Shown here one piece after another: positions 12,001 through 23,943 of a stretch of DNA of 64,000 nucleotides. This stretch comes from Tigriopus japonicus. Taxonomy: Eukaryota > Arthropoda > Copepoda > Harpacticoida > Harpacticidae. A program made the position numbers and the translations under genes. Under the pieces are notes generated by a model, which had not been told where the DNA came from, did no database searches, and worked only from the letters and a program-made list of their open reading frames with translations. Positions within the stretch are counted from its first letter, which is position 1. The number at the start of each line of letters is the position of its first letter. The DNA lies in NCBI GenBank assembly GCA_010645155.1, contig JAAGOF010000257.1:649579-713578 (forward strand). Direction: 5' to 3'.

Positions 12001-15000
12001 CGTCTCAATTGGACCACGGTACTCTTGGTGGTCAAAATGCCCTGGGACGACATCAAGGGCTCACTGGATTGGGCACTCACACTACTAGTATTGACGGTTT
12101 GGCTACTTCGGTGAAGTGAAGATCCCCCGCCAAAAGTGGAGAGCATGGGCGTGGAGGACATGGGCACATCTTGTTCCAGCGAATGAGCGGCTCCAGAGCG
12201 AGGCGAGCCACTGGGCAATGGCATGTCGAAATCGGGGATGCTTTGTTTAGCCGAAGATGAAGATCCCGTTCGAGCCTTCTTGTTGGGCAATTGAGGCGTG
12301 GACAGGCCCCCTCCGCCGGTTCCATGGATCAATTGGCGTTCCACTTCGTCCGTGATGGAAGATTCTTGGAACATGTTCTCCATGGAGTAGTGAATGTCCA
12401 GGAAAGTGGGCCGATGGTCGGGTTCCCAGTTCCAGCATTTGTGCATCAACTCGTACACTCTCCCGGGACATCCTGGAGGACATTCCATTCGATAGCCCGA
12501 CTCCAAAAGTTGGTACACGTCGGTGAGCTCCACTCCTGGATAAGGCGACATGCCATAGGTGGCAATTTCCCACAGCAGGATGCCAAAAGCCCACACATCG
12601 GATTTGGTGGTGAATTTGTTGTAGGCCAACCCCTCCGGCGCGGTCCATTTGATGGGGAATTTGGCGCCAGGATGGGCCGTGTATGTGTCGTCTCGAATGA
12701 GTCGAGCCAAGCCGAAATCGGCTACTTTGACCACGTGATTCTCGCCCACCAGACAATTGCGAGCGGCCAGATCGCGATGGATGAAGTTTCGCGATTCCAA
12801 GTAGCTCATGGCGGCGGCGATTTGCGTGGCCATGTACATGAGCACGACCTCGGTGACCTCGAGTCGATTGGCGTTGCGTAAGTAGTCGAGGAGATTGCCT
12901 CGAGACATGAACTCGGTCACGATGTAGAACGGGGGCTCACGGGTGCACACGCCTAATAATTGGACCAGGTTTGGGTGCTTCATCTCCTTCATTATGGCAG
13001 CCTCCTCCAAGAAATCAGACAGCTTCATGGTGTCCTCCTAAATTAAAGCAACAAAATCGACATCAGTAAAGGGTCGAGAATCGAAAAATATTAACTTTAA
13101 ACTTTGAAAAGAACTACTATGGTTCAAAGAGATATAACTCGTAAAAGAGAAATCTCGTTTTTACTTGATTTCGACAAAAAAGCAAGAACCCAAAAATTTT
13201 GGCCAGGAATATGGTCCAATCACAATAAAGCTTATTTTGCCAGATCGAACTTCAACATAATTGTTTTCTGTCATACCTCTTTTTTAACTTATCTTTTCTC
13301 GATACTTTTCCTACTATTTTCCACCCTCTAGACCTCAGCAAAAAAAAACCTTCGATTCCTAGATGAACCGGATGAAGCAATGATTGCCAACTCACCCGGA
13401 GGGTCTTCACAGCAATCGTGACATTGTATCGCTTCCAAACGGCCTCATAGACATCGCCATACTGCCCTCCGCCCAACTTGTGTTTCATCACAATATCCGT
13501 CCGATCCATTTCCCACTCATCGGTCTCGGGACTAAATGCAAAGAGGGCGGGCTTATCCCGCTTGGGGGCGGGGTACAGCAGCTGCGTGATGAGTCCATCG
13601 GCGTGCATGGAATGGTGGTGCACCAACTCGGCCAGCGTGCGAAACCGCGATTCGGCCGTCACGAAGAAGGCCGCATCGGCCTCGCTCTGTTGGATGCGGT
13701 AATGGTAGACGCGCCCTTCGTAGCGCAGACTGATGGAGCGCTGGCCGGGCGAGGACTCGCTCTCGCGCACCAAGAACGATCCGTTGATGCCCGACGAGAG
13801 CAGATATTCGGCGGCATTCCGTGAGATGGGCCCGTGATACCAGGAATGTTTCTCGAGCGAGTTCACGGGCGTCACGTAGTTGGTGGGCACCCAGCCTACG
13901 CAGCCTGAGGCCGAATGGGCCTCACACCACTCGCCGGACTTGTTGTGACCCAGGATGCGGATTTGTTCGCCTGCGAGACAACGAGAATATTAGTGATATT
14001 TACGTGGTCTTCGTTGCCAAAGGTTTTTCTCTGCGGATTGGTTATTGGCCATTGCTTCGAAAATGCATGTGCGTTTCCATGCATTAGGAATCATACTTGG
14101 GCTTATGAGGTCGATCCGAGATATTTTCCTCCATATTTTTGCGATAAAGTAACAGACACTTGGTGGTACATTGGAAAGATTATAGAACAGTTTGAAGGTA
14201 ATTGACAACATTGTAGAATAATTTTTTTTGGAGCCTTTTTGACGTAAAGAGGCACGGCTTTAGATTTAGGGTTATGCTAGACACAAAATCTACTTGCTCC
14301 GGTAGATAAGATTACCTTGCTATCAAACAGACAGACGAGATTTTGCGCATTATTATCAAAATGTACACTACTGATGATTTTCGAGTTCAATTTTTTGCAT
14401 AGTTTTGCCATTTTGGTCGTAAAGAGTCAAAGAGTTTACCTCAACTTGCTTCTCGTAAGGGAACAGATCTAATCTCCCAATAAAACATGTCAGCACCACC
14501 GACTCAAAGTTCATCGGTAATAATAACCGATAACACTCGATCTCGATTTTGACAGAGATTTACCATATTGGTCCTGGTTTAGGTCTTGGGTGCAAAAGCT
14601 TAAAACAATCCGCCTTTTTGAATGGTAATGAAAATTCAATTCAAAAATGGCAACACTCCCAAGTGGAACCCCATCACTACCGTAGACGCTCACGGGACAC
14701 CTTTTTCTTCCCAATATTAAACGCAGTTTAAATCTTACAGGTCTTGTTAACCGATTTCCGATTAAAAAACTTGGCTGACCTTTTTTGAGTGAGAGCTGAT
14801 TTTCACCCCCGGATTGGAAATCGTAGAGGGCCACAAAGAGTTGGGGATCCTCGTTGGTGGCGGAAATGAGTAGATTTTCACGACTGGTCCACCGCATGGA
14901 TCCATCCAAAGAGTATCCACCACCCCCACCGGCGGAACCGCCCTCACGCACGCTCATCTCATCGGGCGGAATCTCCGGCAAAGGACGATGTTTCAGCATG

Positions 15001-15834
15001 CCTTCTGCAATCGGAAAACACAGAGGACCCATGAGTTCATAGACACACCCAATTGCGCTTGGACTCGAAGACTACCTCTTGATGTCAAATTGTCTATCGC
15101 TCAAGGAATCACGCAATCGCTCAACACCGATAATATGCTTAATCTTGACCGCACGTAATAAGTATGTAAGAACATAGGACAAAAAGACACCCCCCGAACT
15201 TATTGGCTTGTGCTTCAATTTCTTGACAAATGCAAGAGAGAGGCTGTCAACGAGCGAGGTGATTGGCACACTTTCAAAACGTCGGACCCCCCGTCCCGTT
15301 CTTCTAATGCCTCGTGGGAACAGAGTCTCGAGGCCCCTGTCGCGAAAACTTGGACGGAACACGCATTCCCTTTACAAATTATCCCATGCCCCCTTCATCG
15401 ATGAAGAGTACCACCGCCCTTGCACGACATAAGGTTCAAAGTGACTTACCGGGTGTGGCGGGTGCGTGTCGAGGATTGAGACCGCCGGGTAACGGACTCA
15501 AGGCGCCACTGCCGCCGCTGTCCTCGGGCGCTCCCATCATCAAGCCGCCGTAGCCGCCACTGCCACCGACGGGAACCCCACCGGCGGCCGTGGCGCTTCG
15601 TAAAGAAGCGGGCGTGCCACTTCCGCCGGGATAACCTCCGCGCATCCCGCCGGGCGTTCCACCGCCGCTCATCCGTCCGCCGCCCTTTAGGCCTTTGAGC
15701 TTGCCCCCGGCGGAGGCGGCCGATTTGCCCATAGCCAACTCGGCGCCGGAAGCCATAGTCGGCGTGGGCGGGAGAGGCGCTCCGGGCCCGCCCGCAGCCA
15801 CCGGGCGCGCCTCTTTACCGGGCTGCGCTCCCAT
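9062..15834 (-). CDS. Abl: Abl non-receptor tyrosine kinase
   Basis: Cytoplasmic tyrosine kinase linking receptor signals to actin. Model: complement(9062..11601, 11801..11862, 11950..13037, 13396..13970, 14780..15004, 15450..15834). All introns are GT-AG and in phase; the product is 1624 residues. The start MGAQPGK resembles the myristoylated start of vertebrate ABL1b. A Gly-rich N-terminus is followed by SH3 (about 182-240, ALYDF), SH2 (about 247-340, [12 protein letters not shown]) and kinase (about 362-615). Visible kinase residues are Lys392 (AVKTL), Thr436 gatekeeper, HRDLAARN with Asp484, DFG at 502 and activation-loop Tyr514. An APTPPRR linker leads to a long disordered tail with PxxP stretches and four (I/V)D(F/L)KxxL(R/K)K repeats. 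It ends in the F-actin-binding domain. All catalytic residues are present, so it should be active. Other small upstream exons cannot be excluded. Confidence 0.95.
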
Positions 15835-16560
15835 TGTCGTGGCGGTGGTGGTCGAGGAGGAGGAGGAGGAGCAGGAGGATGAAGGCTAATCTTCTTTGAC
15901 AGGGTGTCCGTGGCGTCCGTGACGTTTCCGACACGTCCAACACGGTCAATTTCGGCGGCAAGCGTTCTTGAGCTTCTTGGGCTCAAGAAGACGAAAAAGG
16001 GGGCGGCGCATCTTCCATGAGGAAGGCCAAGGCCAAGACAGAAGGAATCCAAGCCGTCGTGCAGTCTTTGGGTGGTTCAAATGAGTGATCGAGGGAAGGT
16101 GGGAGGGAGGGAGCGAGCGAGCAAGCAGTGGAACGGACAAAGAGGAGGTGGTGGAAAAGAACACGATGAAGAACAACTTTTGGCCGGCCTGCCTGCCTGC
16201 CTGCCGGACACTCACAACGACTTTGGGTAGGAGGACCCCATGAGAGTCAAGAGCGGAGAAAGTCCGTTGAGGCGTGCCAGATGGGGGTTGAACGAGGGGG
16301 TGGGCACGCCCTGAGTCGGGTCGATTCTGGCTGGCCGAAGTTCCGAGTTTTGCGGTTCCAGGAACGCCAGAACCATCAATCCCAATGAGAGATGATCGAT
16401 CCCTTTTGCTTTTGTGACTGACTTCTTGGTCTTGTTCTTCTTTCTAGCCGATCGAGGCAGAAAAGTCGATGTCACCAGGTTTGCCAAAAACTCGGGGAGG
16501 ATTGTAAACAAAACGTGACAGTTGGTGACAGTCCACGGACGAGCCCGCAATTTACAATGA
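15835..16560 (-). other. Abl 5' UTR / upstream region
   Basis: GC-rich sequence upstream of the Abl ATG, with GGA- and CCT-rich tracts. It is open in other frames but shows no protein signature. The transcription start was not identified. It probably contains 5' UTR and promoter. Confidence 0.4.
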
Positions 16561-17042
16561 ACGATTCAAATTTGAGTATTTTTGATTGCGTGAGATCATT
16601 TTTATTGGATACATTTCGGTAGATCGATCCGTTCGATACACTACTCCTGACTCCTAATCAGAAACAACCCCCGCAGTATTATTCAAACTGGTATCCACGC
16701 GGATAATATGGCAACGATGAAACCGACGGATGAAAGGGAATGTTACCAGGCCCAATAGCCAGTGTTGCCGTGACAAAAAAGATCTAAGTGATTAGCGGAC
16801 GAAAATTCCCCTGACCTGGATGCCAAATCTGAAGTTTTGGCGAGCGTACAAAAGACCAATTCCATCGTTGTAAAAAGAATTCCAATTTTAAAACCCAAAA
16901 GGTTATACAACACTGCTATCCAACGACTTGTGTACTCAGGTTCAAAGTGTACCGGATGAAGCCTTAGTTTAAAACTGTCGTGACACTGTTCGACTTAGTG
17001 GAAGTAAGACGAACTCAAGAAATAAGGGAGATGGAACGGAAT

Positions 17043-17307
17043 GGATGAGTGGAATAGAACGAATTCAGCTGGGAACTCTTGGGCCAAAATGGCTAGGGAT
17101 ACGTCGGAGACGAGACTCACCTTCCATAAAATTTAATCAAAATTCGTGAGCCAAACTCGTTTTCTTCATTTTGACAATCAATTCAAATAAGAATTTTTTC
17201 CTCACGTAGCAAACTAAAACTATGAAATGTCCAAACCTAGTTCTGACCCATCCCTTGTCATTTTGGCCCCAGAATCCACAGCTGAATTCGTTTGATTATA
17301 TTCATCC
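17043..17307. repeat. MITE family A, copy 2
   Basis: About 265 bp, with the same inverted outer ends (GGATGAGTGG and ATTCATCC) and inner GGCCAAAATGGCTAGGGAT segment as the copy at 1.2 kb. It shares the GAATTCAGCTG motif inside both ends. Confidence 0.65.
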
Positions 17308-17363
17308 ATTTGCTTTGGACGTTTTACGAATAAAGATTCATTGCAAAAAAATACAACACACCT

Positions 17364-17765
17364 GTTTAGGATACTTTAAAAAATCTAGATAAGGTAGTAT
17401 TTTCCGCAAAGTATCTAGATTAAGATAGTTTAAGATACTTCTCAAAAAATGTATCTCGATAAAGATACCTCACAATACTTTCCTGAAAAAACTATCTAGA
17501 TAAGATACTTCAAGATACTTTTTGGGAATTGCATAATGCATACTTAACAATGCAGAAGGGATGCTTTAACACAAAAGATTGAGAGAACACATTATATAGA
17601 TAAAGATAGTTTTCCAAAAAACGTATCTAGATAAAGATACTTCAACATACTTTCCCGAAAAGAGTACCTAGATAAAGAAACCTGAAGCTACTTTCCCGAA
17701 AAGAGTATCTAGATAAAGATAAAAGATAAACTATTTCTTATCTTTCTCTTTTATCTAGATAATAT
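17364..17765. repeat. Degenerate TATCTAGATA-rich array
   Basis: Roughly eight imperfect copies of a unit of about 40-45 bp containing GTATCTAGATAAAGATACTT and ACTTTCCCGAAAA. Each unit has the palindrome TATCTAGATA. ACCTGTTT on the left and AACAGGT on the right could be short inverted ends. It may be a non-autonomous transposon with subterminal repeats or a small satellite block. Confidence 0.6.
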
Positions 17766-18356
17766 AATTGAACAGGTCTGAAATACAATGGAGCAAATCC
17801 GTTCTATTCTTACTCGCACTTAACAAACTAGTCTTATTTTCTTCCTTCAGTCAAATGCGCTCTTGAAACGTGCCCATTTGAGGAAGCTTTATGATGCAAT
17901 AAGTAAAGGGTTACCCTCTTCAAATGACTCAAAAAAAAAAAAACATTTCCAATTTTGTCCATTTTTTAATTTAAAAAATGCGATATTTGCGGTCATTAGA
18001 GTGGTAAGGCCATTCCAATCTAGCTGTCTTATGTCTCTGACTGAATGTGTACAAATATTGAAAGCCACCAGCCGGATAAGCCTGCCAGTTTCCCAGATTT
18101 AAGCCGGCTTACCTCTCTTTGGGCCAAGTAGCGCTACTAGCCCTTTAAGAATAACATTAGTGATGGGTCGGTCGTACCACAAAAAAAAAGATAGACAATC
18201 ATCTTCAAATTTGAAAAGTCTAGCTCTTGCAGTCACCAAGGTGCTTTTTTCGAAAATAGGCTTTAGGATCGGGAAATATCGACGGAAAGTGACCTTGACC
18301 CAACGTTCTTTTTTACAAATTTTTAACCGGTACGCATGTTACATTATGGTTGCATT

Positions 18357-19137
18357 CAGAGTTGGGTCAATTACTTCATCAAAAAAGTGATTAATTGCAA
18401 TTACTTAACGAAAAATGTAATTAATTACAATCACTTCGTCAAAAATGTGATTAATTACAATTACTTCAACAAAATATGTAATTGGAATTGACTTCAATTA
18501 CAATTACATGTCAACTACAATTCTTCCGTCTCTTTCACCCTTTTGCCTTTTCAAAACAATGAAAAAAAAAAACATATCTGCCATTTTTAAGGAGCGATGC
18601 ACCAACTGGCAACTTATAATGCCTGAAAGGTTAATATGAAAGAGTGATTTACAAAAACCAAAAGGTTATGAACGGGCTTAAATATAAAAACTATTTTACC
18701 ATCAATTACAAGGCATCTTTTTCAGAAAACACGAGCTTTGTACATTTATTTTAAATATGTTTAAAAACTTTTCTTTTACACCTCATTTGTCTGCCCTTGG
18801 TTGTGAAAGACCCTAAATCCTGACACAAAAATTATGGTCAAAAGCTCTTGTAGTTTAAAAGTATTTAAACATCAAAGTTTGGGTGTGTATTGTAACAAAA
18901 GCTACCTGTTTGAGGCATCACATTGACCGTAAATTGATGACAAAATAATTGTTTTGCAAGTAAATACCGATAAATTGGTTTTATGATTAATTTGAGAAAG
19001 TAAGATATTGAAAAATTATTGATAATTTGTAATTGAAAATTCGTCAATGACATAGCCAAAAATGTAATTAATTACAATTACAATTACTTGGCCCAAAATG
19101 TAATTGATTACAATTACAATTACATGTAATTTTATGT
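18357..19137. repeat. GTAATT-rich element, probable hAT-like remnant
   Basis: Begins CAGAGTTGGGTCAATTACTT, similar to hAT termini (CAGAGnTGGG). Dense TAATTACAATTAC repeats lie near both ends (18370-18515 and 19055-19137) around an AT-rich middle without a transposase. Subterminal GTAATT-type repeats are common in hAT derivatives. A matching right terminus was not found, so the right boundary is approximate. Confidence 0.45.
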
Positions 19138-19268
19138 AAATGTCACAAGAAGATAAAACACAAGAGGGGCAAATTGCAAAAAAAATCTGTTGCAAATTAG
19201 AGGGAATTTAGCTGATAGAAACACGATTATTCTAGGTGATGACGTTGGGCACAAAGTGAAGCCTTGTG

Positions 19269-19430
19269 ACAGAAAAAGGCAATTTGATGAAGGTGAAGCC
19301 AATTTGTTTGCAATTTAGGCATAAAGATAATTTTCCACTTTTGTTCGGAAAAGGCAAGTTTGTGAAGATGAAGCCAAATTGTTTGCAATTTAGGCATAAA
19401 AATTATTTTCTTTTTTTGTTCCAAAAAGGC
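19269..19430. repeat. Two-copy direct repeat, about 80 bp unit
   Basis: Two adjacent imperfect copies, each containing GAAGCCAA, TTGTTTGCAATTTAGGCATAA and TTTTGTTC. It makes overlapping open frames on both strands that look repetitive but are not genes. Confidence 0.65.
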
Positions 19431-21092
19431 TCACAATGCAGCCATGACCAACAACCGATTCATTAAACTGATTTCAAATTGAAAAAGCTTTTGAAAAGTA
19501 TGCATATCGTCTTTAAATGTGCAAGTCGACGAATTCGAAAAATCTTTCTTCGATTTTAACTCCCTGGACAATTCAAGACTAGAGGACGGTATTACATGGA
19601 GTGGAATCGATCGAGGACTCGTGGAGGGCCCGTTACTACGTCCGTGTTCACTTTCCTGCATGACGGCCTTGCGTTAATCAATAAATGCAAAATGATTAGG
19701 ATTAATGTCATTTTATTAACACCACCTATAGAACAAAAGTTCGCAAGAATTCAACAAGCAATCACTTGATACCCAAATAAATGTCCCTCAAAGAATTTAA
19801 GGTGCATTATTTGATGCAAATATTTCCGAAGAATAACCTTAAATATTTGCCCCAAACAAGTGGAAGATCATAGTCCAAAAGTGCACAAGACAGATTTTCA
19901 ATCCCAAATCCTATGATTGTGTGAATTTATGCCTGTGAATTGAATTATCATATTCATTGAGCACCTTAGTATAATTTGGGAGAAGCAAAGCTTGGACATG
20001 AGCCACATGCCCAAAAAAATATGTTTTTCAAAAGTGATAAACGGCCCTTGCAGGGTGATTCACATGATCGTGCAAGCTAATAAGGATGACGGGATAAAGA
20101 AGAAACGGAGTTGTATATTCTTCCAGTTATGAGAACGGAATGAAGGTGCATGAATGTTGAATAAAGAGGTCGGCATGCTCTGCATAATGCCTCAGCTGCA
20201 ATCTCTCCAGTCATCAACTTTACTGATGCGAACAAATTCCCTATTTCTTTGTATATTTCTTTGGATTTTTATAATATTTCTTTCCTTGGGGTAAATTTAT
20301 ATCGGTGCTTACTCGTGGAAACGCGAGTCAACTTGACCTACAATCTTCCTTTGGCCACTTGTTTGTCAGAAGAGCTGTGCTTCAAATTACTTTGATTGGT
20401 ACGTTATTCAGTCGATCAAGTTGAAATTTAGCATATGACTAGCTTTAAATAACCAACCAGACAATAGGATAAACGCAATGAGAAAAAAGGTTGTTGATTC
20501 TGTGCTCCGTAGTGTTACGCCGCCCTTTTGTGGTGCGTCTGTTCTTTTCCGTTCTGCGTTCGATCAAATATTTCGAACGTTCAGTTGCTCCGCAACGAAC
20601 GGGCGAGAATGAGATACGATCGTAAAATTTCAGTGAAGCAACACGGCACCAGAGGCCATGACCGAGCTACGGGGGAAACAATCAGGCCCAGCTGATGTTT
20701 ACTGAGCTTCCTTCATTGTTTTGATATTTTTTTTCTCTGACTGGCACATAAAGCACACTGGCTCTGGCCAGTAACTGAATCATCCAGGTGTTAAATTATC
20801 CTTGTCCAATCTCAGCAAAATCAAAGTAATATGGACATAATAGCCATGGTAGCCCCATATTTTTCATTTCAAAAATTGCAATTTCCCGTATTTTCCATCT
20901 TTTTTATTAGCATTTTTCTAGCATTCATTTAACTTCAGCTAATATCGTCGTCCAAAAACAATTCTGGCCACTCTAGTATTGGGTTGTTGTTATTTTTGTT
21001 CTTTCTTCTAGTTTTTGGGTCAGCTGATTTGGCGGGAGACCAACTTACTAAGCAACTTCAAAACCTTTTCCCGAAATCTTTCCTTTTTAGAA

Positions 21093-23398
21093 ATGGCAGA
21101 ACGTCCGGAAGACTTGAACCTACCTACGTCGGTGGTCAACCGGATCGTCCGAGAAGCCCTACCCAATCAGGTCCGTCTATGAGTTAATGAGCACCTCTAA
21201 TTGAAGGTCTATTAGGTTAATGGGCTTGTTTTTTGCTTTTGCAGGTGAAGGTGTCGAAAGAGGCGAATGCGGCCATCGCCAAGGCTGCGTCCGTGTTCGT
21301 GTTGTACGCCACGTCGTGCTCGAACAACGTGTCGGCCAAGGCCAATCGCAAGACCATCACGGGCGCCGATGTGATTGCCGCCATCCAGGAGATGGAGTTC
21401 GACAAGTTTGTCCATCCGCTCGAGATCGCCCTCAACCAATGGAAAGGACAGCAAAACAGAAAGAAAGAAGACGCCAAACGCAAGAAGGAAAAGGTATCTA
21501 GATAGATAGCCGTCCATCCAACCATTCATTCATTCATTAATTCATCCATCCCATACACATTTACTCGATAGAAGCATTTTGTTTATCGTTCGATGACATA
21601 CCTCCAAAGTCAGGTCCGGCGATATCTTTTGAAGCCTGAGTACCAATAGGGTAGAATTTCATCCATGGAAGTGTCAACAAATGATCGAATTGCAATTGGA
21701 GCTAAAATGACGCGGTTGAACTGAAATTTTTCAGACCGAGCTAAATGTATGAAAAATTCGTCGAAACCTGTGGCCAATTTTGGCGGCCAAAAATAGGATA
21801 TAGATGCAAAAGTTGACGTGAAATTCTAGATTTAAGAATGCACGGTAGGTTCGAGTGATCCCTTAAAAAAATCTTTTCGACGGGGTATGAAACAAGAGAA
21901 AAATGCTTGTTCGACAGTTTTACAAACCGCCCTTATGACTTATTGACAATGATGGAATTAAAAGGTTGAATACTTTTGGTTAGGGTTTTGGAAAAATTTG
22001 CGCAATTCGTTGTTTTCATTCATAAATGTATGTAAGAACTTGGTAAACGAAGTTTCACTTTTTTAGTACAATGTGGGTGGATTATAGGCCATAAATTATA
22101 TGGGCATGCTTTTGATATGTTTATCAAGGCTTTTCTTGAACAAAGAGCCGTCAAGTTCTTCTTTCAGAGACTCTGGGAGTGTGTTCCAGAGTTTAATTGC
22201 CTTAGGCACGAATCCTGACGAGGCATGGCGGGTGGGATGGGGAACACGAAGGGTTTTAGTCTTTGAGCGACGAGTTTTCTGCGCACTATAGGCATCGCCA
22301 AAAGCGAAATGGTTAGACACATGTGGAATGTTGCAATGAGGGCGTTGATGGTCGAGTTAAAATGCATTTTTCCGGTCAGATCCCTGGTTACTTCAATTCC
22401 AAGGATCTTGACACTTTCGGCTGCGGAGATTTTGCAATTTCTAACCGTTAAGACCGGAGAAGACTTCGACAAGCCTAAGTTTTTTGAACGTCCGTGAACA
22501 TGAAGAAATTGCGTTTTAATACATTTAAATTATATACATTTTAACTAACAAGTCCTTTGCAAGAAAGGACCATTGCTATTGAATGTAAACGGGTGTAAAT
22601 CACCACATTTTGTTGAAGGTCTTTATGATATCGAAGTTAGGCGGTTCGAATTTGTTGTTTTGAAACATCACTTACCCTTGTGTACATGCAATCAAAGTGA
22701 TCTTTGGCGTCGAATTTTTAAACAAGAATGAACAAACAAAATTTACATATTTTTCCAAAATTCTAAACGAAAGTTTCCAAACTTGCAATTCAATCATGTT
22801 CGTAACGTATAAATCATACGTGTGGTCTGTAAAATCGTGAACCCAGAACGAACCCCCATGACTCCAATATATTACTCAAGAATTAAGTCTAGCTTTGTGT
22901 TTGTAATCCAACAATTAACAGAAAGCATTTAGCGATAAGTCCTATTAAAATATTCCATTCTAAGAGCTTTCCATTGACTTTCAAGAAAAAAAGGACTGAA
23001 AGAACGCCAAAAGTGTCAGGTTGTTCCGAAAAGGTCGATAAGTTTGTAAACAATTGTGCAACTTTGTTTGAGCCTCAGATATTGGCTTTCAAAAAAATCT
23101 AGCTCATCGAGGTCGCCTGAATTTGAATAGGCATGTCATAAAAGCGTTAAAATTTTACAAGGCCAAGAGTTCGTCTGTTTCAACCATGAATTAGGGATTG
23201 CTCCCGTGAAAATGGGACTTTATTTTCATGCCTCCTTATGTTTGTTCTAATGTCTAGGCCGCAGCCCACGTGGGTGGTTCCACCAATAACGATGACAAAC
23301 GGGCCACCGACGACAAAGAAAATGAAGAAGAAGACGACGACGAGGACGAGGACGACGACAACAACGACAACGCGCACGAAAACGTCAGCATGGAATGA
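21093..23398 (+). CDS. POLE3: DNA polymerase epsilon subunit 3 / CHRAC17 histone-fold protein
   Basis: Histone-fold protein that pairs with POLE4 in DNA polymerase epsilon and with CHRAC15 in the CHRAC nucleosome-sliding complex; nuclear. Model: join(21093..21170, 21245..21493, 23258..23398), all introns phase 0, product 155 residues (human about 147). It starts [20 protein letters not shown], nearly the family signature. The histone fold spans about residues 8-95 and includes [14 protein letters not shown] and [16 protein letters not shown] Lys-rich stretch (about 96-109) is followed by a strongly acidic tail (about 125-150), as in the family. Intron 1 is 74 bp; intron 2 is 1.76 kb and holds a retrotransposon remnant. 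An AATAAA at 23473-23478 probably ends the transcript. Confidence 0.95.
22096..22540 (-). mobile_element. Non-LTR retrotransposon reverse-transcriptase C-terminal remnant
   Basis: Lies in POLE3 intron 2 on the opposite strand. One frame reads like the thumb end of LINE-type reverse transcriptases ([19 protein letters not shown]). After a frame change, another gives the typical LINE C-terminal motif [18 protein letters not shown], then [12 protein letters not shown], and ends at a stop at 22096. The frameshift and 5' truncation mark it as dead. The motif set resembles jockey/CR1-like elements; clade not determined. Confidence 0.75.
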
Positions 23399-23472
23399 AA
23401 AATATCGTGTGTTTGTTCAAGCGGCGTTTAGTATTATCTTCATTGTAACCACTTTAGCCGTGTCTTTTGTTC

Positions 23473-23478
23473 AATAAA
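23473..23478 (+). terminator. POLE3 polyadenylation signal
   Basis: AATAAA 75 bases after the POLE3 stop codon, about 55 bases before the stop of the convergent gene on the other strand. Confidence 0.65.
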
Positions 23479-23533
23479 ATATCAATTGTGTGTATCTATC
23501 TATCTAATATGTCTGTCCATCTGTAAGGGGTTC

Positions 23534-23943
23534 TCAGGAGTTGGACTCGACGGCTCGTCGCGCTTCGGCCTTTTCCTTGATTTTTTGATCGGGATTTTTG
23601 GCCTTGGTTAACACGAGTTCCACGGATTCGACCACGATTTCCAAATCACCGCCCAAACGATCTTGCGGGGTGGGTTGAGGCGGCAGAAAACTATCGTAAA
23701 GGATCGACCTTTGACCGTCATTGGTTTTGAATGCTTCAAAGATCTGTTGTTTGACTTCGGGATCCTCGACCTCGATCACATTGGCGGTGTTTCGCTGAGG
23801 CAATCCCTGACTGACGCAGGCACACGCAAAAAGACAAGTTAACACAAGGGAGAACTGAAAAGACAGGAAGGAGAAAATAAAACCCCGCATTTAATGGAGG
23901 AACAACTAATGCATGAGGTTTGAATGGAAGGTACCTGAACCAT
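23534..23943 (-). CDS. Small secreted protein of unknown function
   Basis: Not recognised. Preferred model is complement(23534..23854, 23935..23943): a nine-base coding first exon (Met-Val-Gln), an 80-bp intron (donor GTACCT, acceptor TTTTCAG) and a second exon, giving 109 residues. The N-terminus MVQFSLVLTCLFACACVSQG is a good signal peptide with cleavage likely after a small residue near 18-20. The mature part is hydrophilic, with VIEVEDPEVKQQIFEAF, DLEIVVESVELVL and a charged end. It has no cysteine pairs, so it is not a typical disulphide-rich peptide. The alternative is an unspliced start at 23890 (MRGFIFSF), which also gives a hydrophobic N-terminus. It converges on POLE3; the two stop codons are 135 bp apart. 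Confidence 0.65.

Larger units (their letters stand above)
16561..21092. other. Repeat-rich intergenic region
   Basis: No supported gene. It contains MITE family A copy 2, a TATCTAGATA-rich degenerate array, a GTAATT-rich element and a two-copy direct repeat (each listed). The rest is AT-rich and featureless to the eye up to the POLE3 start codon. Confidence 0.5.
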
